Shown: positions 9,115 through 18,865, counted from the stretch's first letter. The stretch: 64,000 bases of DNA from Paenibacillus solani (GCF_001277345.1 NZ_LIUT01000003.1:142217-206216); one strand, 5' to 3'. Numbers and translations are program-made. The notes: generated from the sequence alone by a model not told the origin.

Positions 9115-12099
9115 TTACTTGTTCAGCATGCGTCGAAGCATAACCACGGCCTCTGCTCGGGTGGCCGGGGCATCCGGCTCGAACTTCCCGCCGCTGCGAC
9201 CGCTAACCAGTCCTTCGGCGTATGCGGCGGCGATATAGCCTTTGGCCCAGGCTGGAAAACTCGCAAGGTCTGCAAACTTGGCATCCTGTCCTTGAAGCGG
9301 TTCTAAACCTAGCGCTTTGGCGAGCATGACGGTTAACTCCGCTCTTGTGATAACGCCTGCAGGCTGGAATCGCCCATCCTTATATCCCTGGATAATCCCT
9401 GCCTCTGCCGCAAGCCCTACCGCTTCCCTAGACCATCTTGGGATGTCTGATTCATCTTTAAACGTGTATTTGCTGTCACCCTGCAAAGCCAGTGCTCTAA
9501 CCAGCATCACCGTAAATTCATCGCGTCTAATCAAGGAATCCGGCTTAAATATGCTGTTAGCGTAGCCTTTGACCAGCCCTTTGCTGGCCAGCTCGTCAAT
9601 CGCTGCCTGAGCCCAGTGTCCTTTCGTGTCACGAAAAGCTTCCAGAGCCTGAGGAGGTTCAGGTTTGATCGGCGGCTCAAGATTTGGCACACTGCGAACA
9701 ATGGTCAGGGTATACGTGTTCACCTTGCCACTCTCGGCGGTTACCTTAATCTCTATGACATTCTCCCCAGGTTTTAAGGAGATCCGGCCATCTTTATCCC
9801 AAGGTCCGGTGATTCTTGCCTTGCTATGAGCGGCCGTCAGATCGAATCGGATCTCTGACGCCTCGGTCTCGGCCCGATACGCGAACACGTTCGGCGAGAA
9901 GGCTGGACTCAGCTTCAAAGCATCCCCGGTTTCCCCAATTCCAATAGAGAATGTATGAAGCTGTGCACTATCCGAAGGAATCATCGGTGTAGTTGGGTTC
10001 GGATTCGCCGGTCCTGGATCAGGATCGCCTCCTGGACTTGGAGTTGGAGGCGTCGTAGAGAGCTGAAGTGTCCTCGCTGCTGCCTGGAGCGGTGCGCTTT
10101 CGTTCCCGGCATGGTCATACGCCTTTACTCGAAACGTATAGGATGTATTCGGCGTTAACCCACCAACTACGTAGGAATACGTGCTGCCAGTTACTGTTGC
10201 TACCGGAGTATCTGCGGTATCTTCGCGGTATACCCGATATCCTGTAACCTCTTCATCATCCGAGGCTTGCGGCCAGGATAACCTCATCGATGTAGTGCTA
10301 ATGTCAGATATCATCAGTTGTCCGAAATCAGGCCATACCGGGGCTTCCTGATCCGGATCAGGGCCTGAATTCGGATCTTCCAGCGTCTGAACCGTCGTCT
10401 GGAGCGGAACGCTCGCATTGCCGGCCCGATCATAGGCACGGACGCTAAGCGTATACGATGTGTCGGCCGCCAAACCGTTCATCACGTAGGAATACGTGGC
10501 ACCCGTCACGGTTGCTGCCGGCGTGGCATCATTCCCATTAAAAATGCGATATTCTGCAACCTCGTCATTGTCCGTGGCTTCAGGCCAAGACAGCTTGAGG
10601 GAGTCGGTGGATATGTCGGATGCAAGCAGCTCCGCAGCCGCAGGCCATAACGGCTCTTCCGTGTCTGGCTGCGGGTCATCCTCCGTTATCGTGATAACCG
10701 CCTGGATTGGGGTACCAACGACTGTACCTGGCACTGCAGCAATATTCAAATAAAACTCACGGTCACCTTCATGGATATCATCATTTAGAATTTCGATCTC
10801 AATCCATTTCTCAAGCTCTCCATCGGCAAATGCGAGCGTTCCCGAAGCTGACGTATAATGCTTGTTAGCCTTAGCGCTTCCGTCCGCAGTATGATAAGAG
10901 ACAGCGACAGCACCGTGACTGCCTCCTTCACGCATCACTTTCACCCGCACCTCAGATCCGTCCTCCGAAACCGCGTAATCAGCCGCTTCCAGCCTCAGCG
11001 TTCCCGGTTCGGGCTGCACAACAATTGCCTTATAGATATACAGGGTTTGATTGGAAGATAGAATAAGGTCCGGCGTTCCGTCCTCGGCATAATCCCCGAC
11101 AAGCGCCCGGTGTATTCCATTTCCCTGTGCCGCCAATTCGGTCTGCCACAGCAAATTCAACTGGGCTGACGCATACTCCTTGGAATACAATTCAACGCCT
11201 TTTCCCGTCGTAACGATTATTTCCGATTGGCCATCCCCGTTCACATCCTCAGCATAAACTTTTTGATTGCCCGGGACTAGAGAGTTCTGCTGAAGATTGT
11301 ATGTATTGTCCCCATGATTCGTATAAAAGAAGACACCCAAGATATCATTCAGCGCCAGTATATCGATGTGCCCATCACCATTAATATCCGTTGAAACGAG
11401 ATCCACGATATTTCCCGGTATTAGATGAAAGGTCTCGCTCCGCGTATAATCATTTCCCTTATACCGCTGCAGACCCAGCATCGGACTGGCCACAACCAAA
11501 TCTACCGTGCCTATGGCTCCATTCGTAATGGTTGTCGCTCTATTGCCGCCTGGTGTCAATGTGAGGGGGATCATTGTAAAAGTTCTATCTGCGGCAACGT
11601 GAACCATGGTAACCTGATTGAAATTAATAATCATAATGTCTGTCTTACCATCCAAATCAAAGTCCGCAGCTACAATATCCTGAGAAGGCAGCAATGAAAG
11701 CAGCCTCATATCACGAAAGGAACCGTTACCTTCCCCGTACCATATGAACGTCCCCATTTGCGTTCCGATCAGCAAGTCCAAGTGACCGTCCTGATCGTAA
11801 TCATCGATTTCTAGTGAATGCGGGACCCCCAGAACCTGCAGGCTTTGTGGTTGAGGACCAAATGTTCCATCCCCCTGGCCATAGAATACATGGACACTCC
11901 CATCATCCGTTATGGCCGCAAAATCCAAATGACCGTCATGGTTGAAATCACCCGACTTTAAATCTACCACCTTACCGCCAAGCTGGGCGATCTCGGATTT
12001 ATTCTCATAGTCTGGCACGGCCGCAAAGGCACTCGGCTGCAGCAGCAAAAGGCTGCATAGCAGTACCATCATGAATTTATAACCTTTTCGAATATTCAT
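9115..12099 (-). CDS. Large surface protein: FG-GAP/VCBS repeats, Calx-beta, two FN3, cadherin-like domain, three SLH domains
   Basis: The 994-residue precursor has a signal peptide ending near AFA (residue 26). Residues about 40-360 carry six FG-GAP/VCBS units with calcium-type loops such as DYDQDGHLD and DINGDGHID, which should form a beta propeller. A Calx-beta domain follows at about 370-480, two fibronectin type III domains at about 490-690 (LKLSWPEATDNDEV and LSWPQASDDEEV), a cadherin-like beta-sandwich at about 725-810, and three SLH domains at about 825-994 that bind pyruvylated secondary cell-wall polymer. The ATG at 12099 has GGGAGG six bases upstream. It is probably an adhesion or scaffold protein. 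A MalT-like regulator gene lies just upstream on the same strand. Confidence 0.85.
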   Translation of the reverse strand: MNIRKGYKFMMVLLCSLLLLQPSAFAAVPDYENKSEIAQLGGKVVDLKSGDFNHDGHLDFAAITDDGSVHVFYGQGDGTFGPQPQSLQVLGVPHSLEIDDYDQDGHLDLLIGTQMGTFIWYGEGNGSFRDMRLLSLLPSQDIVAADFDLDGKTDIMIINFNQVTMVHVAADRTFTMIPLTLTPGGNRATTITNGAIGTVDLVVASPMLGLQRYKGNDYTRSETFHLIPGNIVDLVSTDINGDGHIDILALNDILGVFFYTNHGDNTYNLQQNSLVPGNQKVYAEDVNGDGQSEIIVTTGKGVELYSKEYASAQLNLLWQTELAAQGNGIHRALVGDYAEDGTPDLILSSNQTLYIYKAIVVQPEPGTLRLEAADYAVSEDGSEVRVKVMREGGSHGAVAVSYHTADGSAKANKHYTSASGTLAFADGELEKWIEIEILNDDIHEGDREFYLNIAAVPGTVVGTPIQAVITITEDDPQPDTEEPLWPAAAELLASDISTDSLKLSWPEATDNDEVAEYRIFNGNDATPAATVTGATYSYVMNGLAADTSYTLSVRAYDRAGNASVPLQTTVQTLEDPNSGPDPDQEAPVWPDFGQLMISDISTTSMRLSWPQASDDEEVTGYRVYREDTADTPVATVTGSTYSYVVGGLTPNTSYTFRVKAYDHAGNESAPLQAAARTLQLSTTPPTPSPGGDPDPGPANPNPTTPMIPSDSAQLHTFSIGIGETGDALKLSPAFSPNVFAYRAETEASEIRFDLTAAHSKARITGPWDKDGRISLKPGENVIEIKVTAESGKVNTYTLTIVRSVPNLEPPIKPEPPQALEAFRDTKGHWAQAAIDELASKGLVKGYANSIFKPDSLIRRDEFTVMLVRALALQGDSKYTFKDESDIPRWSREAVGLAAEAGIIQGYKDGRFQPAGVITRAELTVMLAKALGLEPLQGQDAKFADLASFPAWAKGYIAAAYAEGLVSGRSGGKFEPDAPATRAEAVVMLRRMLNK

Positions 12100-12202
12100 A
12101 CATCTCCTCCCGGTCATCATCTTCAACTTCTAACCTCCCGTTCATGAAATAGACCTGTCCTTTATTTGTGCGCTCCGAATTTATTGTAAGACAACGCGGA
12201 AA

Positions 12203-12227
12203 ACAAAAAATCCCCCTGAGGGGGGAT
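12203..12227 (-). terminator. Intrinsic terminator of the MalT-like regulator gene
   Basis: On the minus strand a six-pair GC stem (CCCCCC-TCA-GGGGGA) is followed by TTTTTTG. It separates this gene from the SLH gene downstream. Confidence 0.7.
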
Positions 12228-12255
12228 AGAGGAGGTGGAATATGGATACATTACA

Positions 12256-14886
12256 TCAAGTTTGAAGTTTATTCGTTCTCTTGGGATCGCTTAGCTTCTC
12301 GGCCTGCGCAATCGCCTCACTCAGATTGGCTGCATTCAGTTTGCTATAGATCCGCTTCCGATGCGTCTTCACCGTTTCATAGGTAACATTCAGTTTCTCT
12401 GCGATTTCCCTTCCGCTCAGATGATCGAGCAGTCCTTGAAAAACATCCATCTCCCTGGACGTCAATAGAGCCTCCAGCGGTGAATCCACCGATTCGGCCA
12501 TTCCATCCGCTGCGGCCAGAATCGATCTGACAAATGAAAGAGAGGCGGAATCTTTCCCACGGTGTTGTCCCCGCTGCTTCGCGCGGATCAATTCATGAAG
12601 CATTCCCATGACCGTAGCGCCCTCGTCGAGGAATATCCGGGTGAAGTCATTGGCCTCCGATACCTGGAGTGCCTCTTCAAGCTGAATCAGGGCTCTGCGC
12701 TGCTCCTCCCTGGACTGCAGCATCACTGCTGTAATACATAAGATTTCGGCCTCATCGATCGGCCTCATCTCACTCTCCGCAAGATACAGCAGCCGGTCCA
12801 GCAGCTCTTCGGCCTCCTCCCATCTACCTTGTAGAACGAGAACGCGGGCAAACAACTGATAGTCAAATAATTCAAAGACAGACACCCTGTCCCGGCTGGA
12901 TAAATGGCACTGTTCCCCCCAAGCCAGTGCAGGCACCGGATCACCGTATTGCAATTGGAGACGTATGGCCTCCAGGTGTAAAATTTCCATTCCCCGGGGA
13001 ATGTCCATCCACTTCATCCTCCGCTGTCCGCCTTCAAGCAGTTCCAGAGCTTCAAACATATGGCCCTCTGCCGCCTTGAGCTTCGCCTGGAGGATCCAGC
13101 TCGCTACAAGATCATGCTCCGGCCGGTTAGGATTTTGACTGATCCACGTCATCGCCCTGGAAACATAATCGGCAGCCGCCGATAGATCATTCCAATAGTA
13201 GAGTACTTCCGCATGATTAAGATATAACTTGCCTAGAAAAATCGGATTCACAGCCTGATACACCTCTGCCATCTGCATGGTGTAAGGCGCTGCAATCGAC
13301 CTTGAGGCATGGCCGCGTCCAATTTTATAGGTTTTTACCGTGATTGGCTGCAGGGGCTTCTCCGGTTGGCCGAATATGATTTTGATGCCATTCGGAGCGT
13401 ATCGCACGACCTGCTCATACTCCTGCTTGGCCAGCTTCAGATCTTTCCGCCCAAATACCATTAACGTGCCGCGTACATAATGTGACATCGCCAAATATTC
13501 ATGGTGCTGCACCTCGCTCAATCCCTCATAGGCTTCGGCATACCAAGCGTCCGCTTGATGCAGCAGCGCTTCTCCCTCAGAGATTTCCCCAGATTCCTCG
13601 GCAATCAACGAATTGGCATAGGAGAAAAAGAGAACCGGGTGTTGAAGCAAAATATCGCTCGGAATCGCAGATAACCATTTTTGTAGATTCGACCATTCCC
13701 AATCCACGACGCGGGAAGTCATCTCGCTTAACACCAATACGGCCTGCTCGTAATATTGGCCTTGCAAGTAATACTCAACGGCTTCCTCCTCAAGGCGCTG
13801 TTCACAACACCAATCGCCGGCTGCCTTATATAACAATCTCTTATTAACCTGTTCATTCTGTTCAAGGCGTCTTAGCAAAAATTCCAAAAACAAATGATGA
13901 AACCGGAACCATTCTCCCTTATCATCCAGTGCCACGACAAACAGATGAGAACGTTCTATCGATTCGATTAGCTCGCGGCTATCCTCAAATCCGGACACAG
14001 CCATGCTTAAGGAAACATTCCAACGCTTCAGGATCGAGCATGTAAGCAAAAATTGCTTCATCCGATCGCCCTGAGCGGAGAATACCTCTTCGAACAGATA
14101 CCGCTTCACTTCTCGGCTATCCCCTGCAAAATTATGGATAAACGACTCTTTATTCTCCTGCCGCCGCATCGCAATGGATGCAAGCTTAAGCCCGGTAATC
14201 CATCCCTCGGTTTTTCTGACGAGCACGGAGGAGAGCTCCGTGTTCAGCGGCAAGTCACTATGTTCAAAAAACTGCGCACCCTCCTTCTCGGTAAACCGCA
14301 TGTCTTCGGCATTGAGTCTGCTGGCAAGCTGCCTGGCTTCCATGCGAGCTACAGAGAAAGCGGGTTCGATACGGCTGATGAGGCAAACATGGATGCACTT
14401 GGGTAAATAGTCCGTAAAATAAGCGAATGACGCCAGCAAAATTTCATTCTGAATCACATGAAAATCATCAAGAACCAGGATCAGCTCCTGATCCAGTTTA
14501 TCCAGCATGTTCAGGCACACGATAAGCCCTTGATCATAACCTTCCGTATGCAGAAGCGGCAGCACGGGTTGGACTTCACCCCCATACGTCGGAAACGCTT
14601 TAGCAATGGCCGCCGTGATGTACCTCCAAAAGCGGGAGCCTTGATTATCGCTGACATCCAATGACACCCAAGCAGTCTGTTTCTCCTGCTGCAGCAGCCA
14701 TTCACTGACAAGCGTCGTTTTTCCGTATCCCGCCGGCGCGCAGACCAGGGTCATATTTCCCGACATCGCATCCATCAGCCGGTCATCCAGACGCGGCCGG
14801 GGGATTAGAGTGGACACCGTTCTGGGAACGGTTAATTTCGACTGCAGTAGTGGCTCGCGTACACCGAGTTCAGTTCCATTTATCAT
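12256..14886 (-). CDS. MalT-like STAND ATPase LuxR-family transcriptional regulator
   Basis: The 876-residue protein has the layout of large ATP-dependent LuxR regulators. An N-terminal NTPase domain carries Walker A (APAGYGKTT) near residue 55 and the ILVLDDFH Walker B motif near 137. A long TPR-like helical sensor region covers about 340-780, and a C-terminal LuxR helix-turn-helix (LSGREIAEKLNVTYETVKTH) lies at about 815-875. Such proteins oligomerise on ATP and inducer binding to activate promoters. The ATG at 14886 has GGAGG six bases away; one at 14889 is also possible. It ends 157 bp upstream of the SLH gene, so control of that gene is plausible but unproven. Confidence 0.85.
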   Translation of the reverse strand: MINGTELGVREPLLQSKLTVPRTVSTLIPRPRLDDRLMDAMSGNMTLVCAPAGYGKTTLVSEWLLQQEKQTAWVSLDVSDNQGSRFWRYITAAIAKAFPTYGGEVQPVLPLLHTEGYDQGLIVCLNMLDKLDQELILVLDDFHVIQNEILLASFAYFTDYLPKCIHVCLISRIEPAFSVARMEARQLASRLNAEDMRFTEKEGAQFFEHSDLPLNTELSSVLVRKTEGWITGLKLASIAMRRQENKESFIHNFAGDSREVKRYLFEEVFSAQGDRMKQFLLTCSILKRWNVSLSMAVSGFEDSRELIESIERSHLFVVALDDKGEWFRFHHLFLEFLLRRLEQNEQVNKRLLYKAAGDWCCEQRLEEEAVEYYLQGQYYEQAVLVLSEMTSRVVDWEWSNLQKWLSAIPSDILLQHPVLFFSYANSLIAEESGEISEGEALLHQADAWYAEAYEGLSEVQHHEYLAMSHYVRGTLMVFGRKDLKLAKQEYEQVVRYAPNGIKIIFGQPEKPLQPITVKTYKIGRGHASRSIAAPYTMQMAEVYQAVNPIFLGKLYLNHAEVLYYWNDLSAAADYVSRAMTWISQNPNRPEHDLVASWILQAKLKAAEGHMFEALELLEGGQRRMKWMDIPRGMEILHLEAIRLQLQYGDPVPALAWGEQCHLSSRDRVSVFELFDYQLFARVLVLQGRWEEAEELLDRLLYLAESEMRPIDEAEILCITAVMLQSREEQRRALIQLEEALQVSEANDFTRIFLDEGATVMGMLHELIRAKQRGQHRGKDSASLSFVRSILAAADGMAESVDSPLEALLTSREMDVFQGLLDHLSGREIAEKLNVTYETVKTHRKRIYSKLNAANLSEAIAQAEKLSDPKRTNKLQT

Positions 14887-15052
14887 CATACGCCTCCGTC
14901 TCACTTCGAATTTTAGGCTGGGACATAAGCTGACAACATAACACCCAGACGCGTTAATCCATCATTTCAGTACTATTCTACCATTCCGTGAACAGGGCAG
15001 TAAGCTCCAATTCACAATCCTTGCCCATTCGAAGACTCCTTCATATGCTCAT

Positions 15053-15082
15053 ATAAAAGAAAACCGCTCTTCATCAGAGCGG
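15053..15082 (-). terminator. Intrinsic terminator of the GyrI-like gene
   Basis: On the minus strand CCGCTCT-GATGA-AGAGCGG is followed by TTTTCTTTTAT. It lies about 80 bases after the stop codon. Confidence 0.7.
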
Positions 15083-15160
15083 GTGGCATCTTTGTGTATT
15101 ACGCTGTACACCAGGAAGAAAGTCCATCGTCATCGAATATGGTGTACCTACCTGATCCGT

Positions 15161-15655
15161 CTACTCGGTCTGCACGGGAATCATGATGATAAATTCGGGG
15201 TCATCCGCATAAGGATCCTGACTCATCGGATATTTTTCAAAATGGGTTAAATGATCCGGGTTATATTCCGAGTAACCTTGTTCTTTGATCCAAGCATAGA
15301 TATTGTTATAGGACTGATCGATGCTCTGCTCTTTCCGATGAGCACAAGTGGCATAGGTTAAAGCAGGAACGGATATCGTAACCATCCCGTCCGGAACTTC
15401 GCCGATCCGTTCCACTTCCACGACCGCGTAATGAATAAATCCCTCACCGCCGGGAACTGCGTGATAAGATAGCCCCAGCAACGTGTCGGTATGTAAGGCA
15501 TGGGGTATCTCCTCGAGCCGCTCTTGCAGCGTCCGATGCACCGCACGTATCCCGCCTGCACCCGCTTCGGCAAATGTGCCTTCCCACTTCAATCCTATCG
15601 CCTGAAAAGCTTCCTTGCTCGTAACCGCTGCTTCGTTTCGTTGATCGATAGTCAT
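15161..15655 (-). CDS. Stand-alone GyrI-like effector-binding domain protein
   Basis: This 164-residue protein consists of one GyrI-like (AraC effector-binding) domain, with the family features GLSYH, the central VEVERIGEVPDGM strand-turn and QSYNNIYAWIKEQGY near the C-terminus. Stand-alone members bind or hydrolyse small molecules, or inhibit targets such as gyrase. The start at 15655 follows AAAGGAG with nine bases of spacing; ATG 15721 is less likely. It is divergent from a regulator that carries the same kind of domain, separated by 94 bp. A joint drug- or metabolite-sensing role is inferred. Confidence 0.75.
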   Translation of the reverse strand: MTIDQRNEAAVTSKEAFQAIGLKWEGTFAEAGAGGIRAVHRTLQERLEEIPHALHTDTLLGLSYHAVPGGEGFIHYAVVEVERIGEVPDGMVTISVPALTYATCAHRKEQSIDQSYNNIYAWIKEQGYSEYNPDHLTHFEKYPMSQDPYADDPEFIIMIPVQTE

Positions 15656-15713
15656 CCGTAAATGCTCCTTTATCCTATATTTGATTTCATTATATACTTG
15701 AACTATGCCAGAA

Positions 15714-15724
15714 ACTGTCACAGT
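15714..15724. promoter_or_regulatory. Palindrome in the divergent GyrI/HTH promoter region
   Basis: ACTGTCACAGT is a perfect 11-base palindrome midway between the divergent starts at 15655 and 15750. It is a candidate operator for the neighbouring HTH regulator; only the symmetry and position support this. Confidence 0.35.
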
Positions 15725-15749
15725 ATAAAAAAATCATAGGAGCGAAATC

Positions 15750-16445
15750 ATGCCCAAAACCGAACGGATCCTTAAGGTCATGCAGCGGGTGTATGAACGG
15801 CAAAACTTCACCGTCGGCGAGTTAGCCGAAGAATTCTCGGTTTCGTACCGTACGATGCTCCGCTATCTTCACGAGCTGTCTCGTCTAGGTGTTCCTTTAT
15901 ACGCTAATGAGGGGAAAAACGGCGGATATTCCATGCTGACATCGCGGCAAATGATAGAACGATCCGCGCAGACGAATGAATCCATTCAGCGGATCATCAA
16001 ACCGCAGACCCTGATCGTCGGAATGGAGATGAAGCTTCCTTTCACGGCCTATTATATGTCTCAAGCCCTCAAGTCAAAGCTCTGGCAGGAACTCCAGGAC
16101 CGCATGGAGGAAATTCCATATATCCGCAAGAAAACTCCAAGTCCCTTATATATTGCAGCTGTTTTGAACCGGCAGAAGATCTATCACTATGTTGCCGGAG
16201 TCGAGGTAACCACGATTCGCGATACGCCAGAGCGGATGGTGAGTTTAACCCTGCCGACACAGGAATATGCCATGTACACGCATGAAGGACATGCCGACCG
16301 GGAGGATACCGACCAGTCCTATAGCTATGTTATCCAGCAGTTGAAACAACGGTGCCTTAAGCCAAACCCGACGCTCTACAGCTTGGAGCTGAGAACTTCG
16401 ATACATGCCTCTAAAGCCCAAATCTACATCCCTTTAATTGAATAA
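15750..16445 (+). CDS. HTH (DeoR/HTH_11-type) regulator with GyrI-like effector domain
   Basis: The 231-residue protein starts with a winged helix-turn-helix at about residues 5-65 (FTVGELAEEFSVSYRTMLRY, then a glycine-rich wing NEGKNGGYS), followed by a GyrI-like ligand domain at about 85-230 with a QSYSYVIQQLKQ segment. The layout is that of a ligand-responsive repressor or activator. TAGGAG lies eight bases before the ATG. It shares its upstream region with the divergent stand-alone GyrI-like gene, which shows related sequence in the same motif, and is the likely regulator of it. The ligand is unknown. Confidence 0.75.
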   Translation: MPKTERILKVMQRVYERQNFTVGELAEEFSVSYRTMLRYLHELSRLGVPLYANEGKNGGYSMLTSRQMIERSAQTNESIQRIIKPQTLIVGMEMKLPFTAYYMSQALKSKLWQELQDRMEEIPYIRKKTPSPLYIAAVLNRQKIYHYVAGVEVTTIRDTPERMVSLTLPTQEYAMYTHEGHADREDTDQSYSYVIQQLKQRCLKPNPTLYSLELRTSIHASKAQIYIPLIE

Positions 16446-16520
16446 GAGACTTCCCGAATCGTCATCAATCCTTCGGTAAATCACACCTTACACAGGGGCA
16501 AAGGTCTTATTCCAGCTAAA

Positions 16521-16558
16521 AAAAGCGAGCCCCGGATCATGATCCGTGACTCGCTTTT
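16521..16558. terminator. Bidirectional terminator between convergent genes
   Basis: AAAAGCGAG and CTCGCTTTT flank a second perfect element, CGGATCATGATCCG. T runs are present on both strands, serving the HTH regulator (+) and fabV (-). Confidence 0.8.
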
Positions 16559-16563
16559 ACTCG

Positions 16564-17754
16564 TTAAATGGCTTTCGGATTATCGACCACAGGATTCACA
16601 TCCGCATCGTAATCCACGCCGTCGGTTTCAAAGCCGAACAGCTGGAAGAACTCGCGGCGGTAACCGGCAAGGTCTGTCAGTTCTTCAATATTTTCGCTCG
16701 TAACCTTGCTCCACAATTCGGCCACTTCGGCTTGCACATCATCACGAAGTTCCCAATCGTCGATACGGATACGGCCCTTCTCATCCACCGGCGTCTCTTG
16801 CCCTTTATAGAGACGATCGGAGAATAGACGATAGATCTGCTCGATGCAGCCCTCGTGCAGCCCCTTCTCCTTCATGACTTTGTACAGCGCCGATACGTAC
16901 AGCGGAACGACCGGGATCGCCGAGCTGGATTGGGTCACTAACGCTTTGCTAACCGTCACATAAGCGCGTCCGCCTCCGGCAGCGAGCTTCTCTTTCAATT
17001 TCAGCGCGGTGGCCTCCAGATGATCCTTGGCTTGTCCAATCGATCCATCACGGTAAATGGCTTTAGTAATCTCGGAGCCGATATAGGAGAACGCAATCGT
17101 GGTCACATTAGGAGCCAAAACGCCGCCTTCCGCCAACTCATTCATCCATAATTCCCAATCGTCGCCGCCCATCACCTCTACGGTGTTCTTCACTTCCTCT
17201 TCCGTGGCCGGCTCAATCGTTACCTCCGTCACTTCACCCGTATGGAAGTTTACCGTCTTGTTGGTATAGGCTGGTCCGATCGGCTTCAATACGGAGTTGA
17301 CCGTCTCGCCCGTCTCAGGCAGCGTACGGCGCGCCGAGGCAACGCTGTATACGACAAGATCAACCTGGCCCAGCTCTTTACGGATCAGTTCAACCGTTTT
17401 GGCTTTGGTCTCTTGCGTGAAGGCATCCCCCGTCACACTAAACGATTTCAAGCCGGCTGCTTCTGCTGCCTTCTCAAAAGCAACTGAGTTATACCAGCCC
17501 GCCGAAGCTGTCCGTTTCTCCGTTGCCTGACTCGGACGATACACTCCCACCGTATTCGCACGTGCGCCAAATGCGGCAGCAATTCGGGCTGACAAGCCAT
17601 ATCCCGTAGAAGCACCGATGACCAGCACGTTGCGCGGCCCCTCGATACCAGGCTGCTTCAATACATAATCAATTTGTTCCCGTACTTGGGCTTCGCAGCC
17701 TACAGGATGGGAGGTGGTGCAAATAAATCCTCGTGTTCTAGGTTTAATAATCAT
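16564..17754 (-). CDS. fabV: Enoyl-[acyl-carrier-protein] reductase FabV / trans-2-enoyl-CoA reductase
   Basis: FabV uses NADH for the last step of each fatty-acid elongation cycle and is known for tolerance to triclosan. The 396-residue length equals the family norm. Visible motifs are the N-terminal IIKPRTRGFICTTSHPVGCE block, the Rossmann-type GASTGYGLSAR near residue 48, and the Y-x8-K catalytic motif (YRDGSIGQAK) near 235. A weak GAGAGG lies about ten bases before the ATG. It is monocistronic and not near other fab genes, so it may be a second enoyl reductase beside FabI or FabL elsewhere; that part is inference. Confidence 0.92.
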   Translation of the reverse strand: MIIKPRTRGFICTTSHPVGCEAQVREQIDYVLKQPGIEGPRNVLVIGASTGYGLSARIAAAFGARANTVGVYRPSQATEKRTASAGWYNSVAFEKAAEAAGLKSFSVTGDAFTQETKAKTVELIRKELGQVDLVVYSVASARRTLPETGETVNSVLKPIGPAYTNKTVNFHTGEVTEVTIEPATEEEVKNTVEVMGGDDWELWMNELAEGGVLAPNVTTIAFSYIGSEITKAIYRDGSIGQAKDHLEATALKLKEKLAAGGGRAYVTVSKALVTQSSSAIPVVPLYVSALYKVMKEKGLHEGCIEQIYRLFSDRLYKGQETPVDEKGRIRIDDWELRDDVQAEVAELWSKVTSENIEELTDLAGYRREFFQLFGFETDGVDYDADVNPVVDNPKAI

Positions 17755-17876
17755 ATTTATATACCTCTCTTCTTGTGGTTCATCGCTTCATACTGTATGT
17801 ATGCTTTTCCAAGTTCCCTTCTATTTTAACTGTTTTTTGTGAAGAGAGGAAATCGTTTGACGTAAAAAACAAGAAA

Positions 17877-17932
17877 ACCTCTCTTTTCGAACGATGAGAG
17901 CTGAAGTCAGCATCAATTCAAAAGGAGAGGTT
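17877..17932 (-). terminator. Intrinsic terminator of the second SDR gene
   Basis: AACCTCTC (17877-17884) pairs with GAGAGGTT (17925-17932); the stem can be extended by AAAA/TTTT. On the minus strand it is followed by TTCTTGTTTTTT. Confidence 0.65.
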
Positions 17933-17979
17933 CTGTGAAAGTTACTCGTTTTTAGTAATCCTTTATATGACCGTTAAAC

Positions 17980-18729
17980 TTATTTAAACGAAGCGTACCC
18001 TTGGTCAGCCATGACCACGCTGCCTGTAATCGCAGCGGCTTCATCCAGAGACACGAGATACACGGTATCTGCGACAACTTCAGGTTGTGTTAATTCTCCG
18101 CCCATGACTTTGGCTCTCATGGAATCCAGCATTCCGGAATCTTTATAGCCTTGGATAATCGGTGTATCAACTGCTCCAGGAGCAACGGCAACGACACGAA
18201 TACCGTATGGTGCCAGTTCAAGCGCAGCGGATTTGCTCATCATGATGACGGCGCCTTTTGTAGCGTGATAAGCAAACGTTCCGGGCGAAGCCAGGAATCC
18301 GAATACGGATGCTGTATTAATGATTACGCCTTTAATGCCAAGCTCTTTCATCTTTCGGCCTGCCGCAATAATACCGTAGGCAACCCCGTGCTGATTCACG
18401 TTAATGGTGCGATGGTAGAGATCCATATTTTGCTCGAGAACCGGTCCAGCGCCGCCAATCCCCGCATTGTTATGCATGACATCGATCCGGCCGTAAAGCT
18501 CAACCGCTTTATCCACTAGTGCCTCAACGCTTTCTTGTTTGGATACATCGACTTGAACGAAAGTGGCTTCGCCGCCTTCTTTTTTGATCATGTCCACTGT
18601 CTCTTGACCAGCTGTCTCATTAAAATCGGCAACGACGACACGATCACCTTTTCTAGCAAATTTAAGGGAGACCTGACGACCAATCCCACTCGCTCCTCCG
18701 GTAATTACCGCTACACGTTGTTCTGACAT
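17980..18729 (-). CDS. SDR family oxidoreductase
   Basis: A classical short-chain dehydrogenase of 249 residues with TGGASGIG near residue 11, the NNAG motif near 88 and YHATK near 155. The chosen ATG at 18729 has AAGGAGG nine bases upstream; the longer frame to 18798 adds an atypical tail. It is divergent from a LysR regulator and the 148-bp gap holds repeated TTAAGTAA half-sites, so it is probably the regulated gene. The substrate is unknown, although sequence style resembles 3-oxoacyl-ACP, glucose or cyclopentanol dehydrogenases. Confidence 0.8.
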   Translation of the reverse strand: MSEQRVAVITGGASGIGRQVSLKFARKGDRVVVADFNETAGQETVDMIKKEGGEATFVQVDVSKQESVEALVDKAVELYGRIDVMHNNAGIGGAGPVLEQNMDLYHRTINVNQHGVAYGIIAAGRKMKELGIKGVIINTASVFGFLASPGTFAYHATKGAVIMMSKSAALELAPYGIRVVAVAPGAVDTPIIQGYKDSGMLDSMRAKVMGGELTQPEVVADTVYLVSLDEAAAITGSVVMADQGYASFK

Positions 18730-18816
18730 TATCAATGACCTCCTTGGGCAAAATAGCTTTATTATTTGAACATTGTGTGTCCATGTCCTTGTGTTCATTG
18801 TAACGCTGCGTTATAT

Positions 18817-18865
18817 TTAAGTAAATTTAAACCTAATTAATATTACTTAACTTTAATTTAAGTAA
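18817..18865. promoter_or_regulatory. Probable LysR-type operator cluster (three TTAAGTAA half-sites)
   Basis: TTACTTAA and TTAAGTAA form a perfect inverted repeat around a 7-base spacer at 18843-18865. A further TTAAGTAA sits at 18817-18824. They lie between the divergent SDR and LysR starts, close to the LysR start codon, as expected for autoregulation plus control of the divergent gene. Confidence 0.6.
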
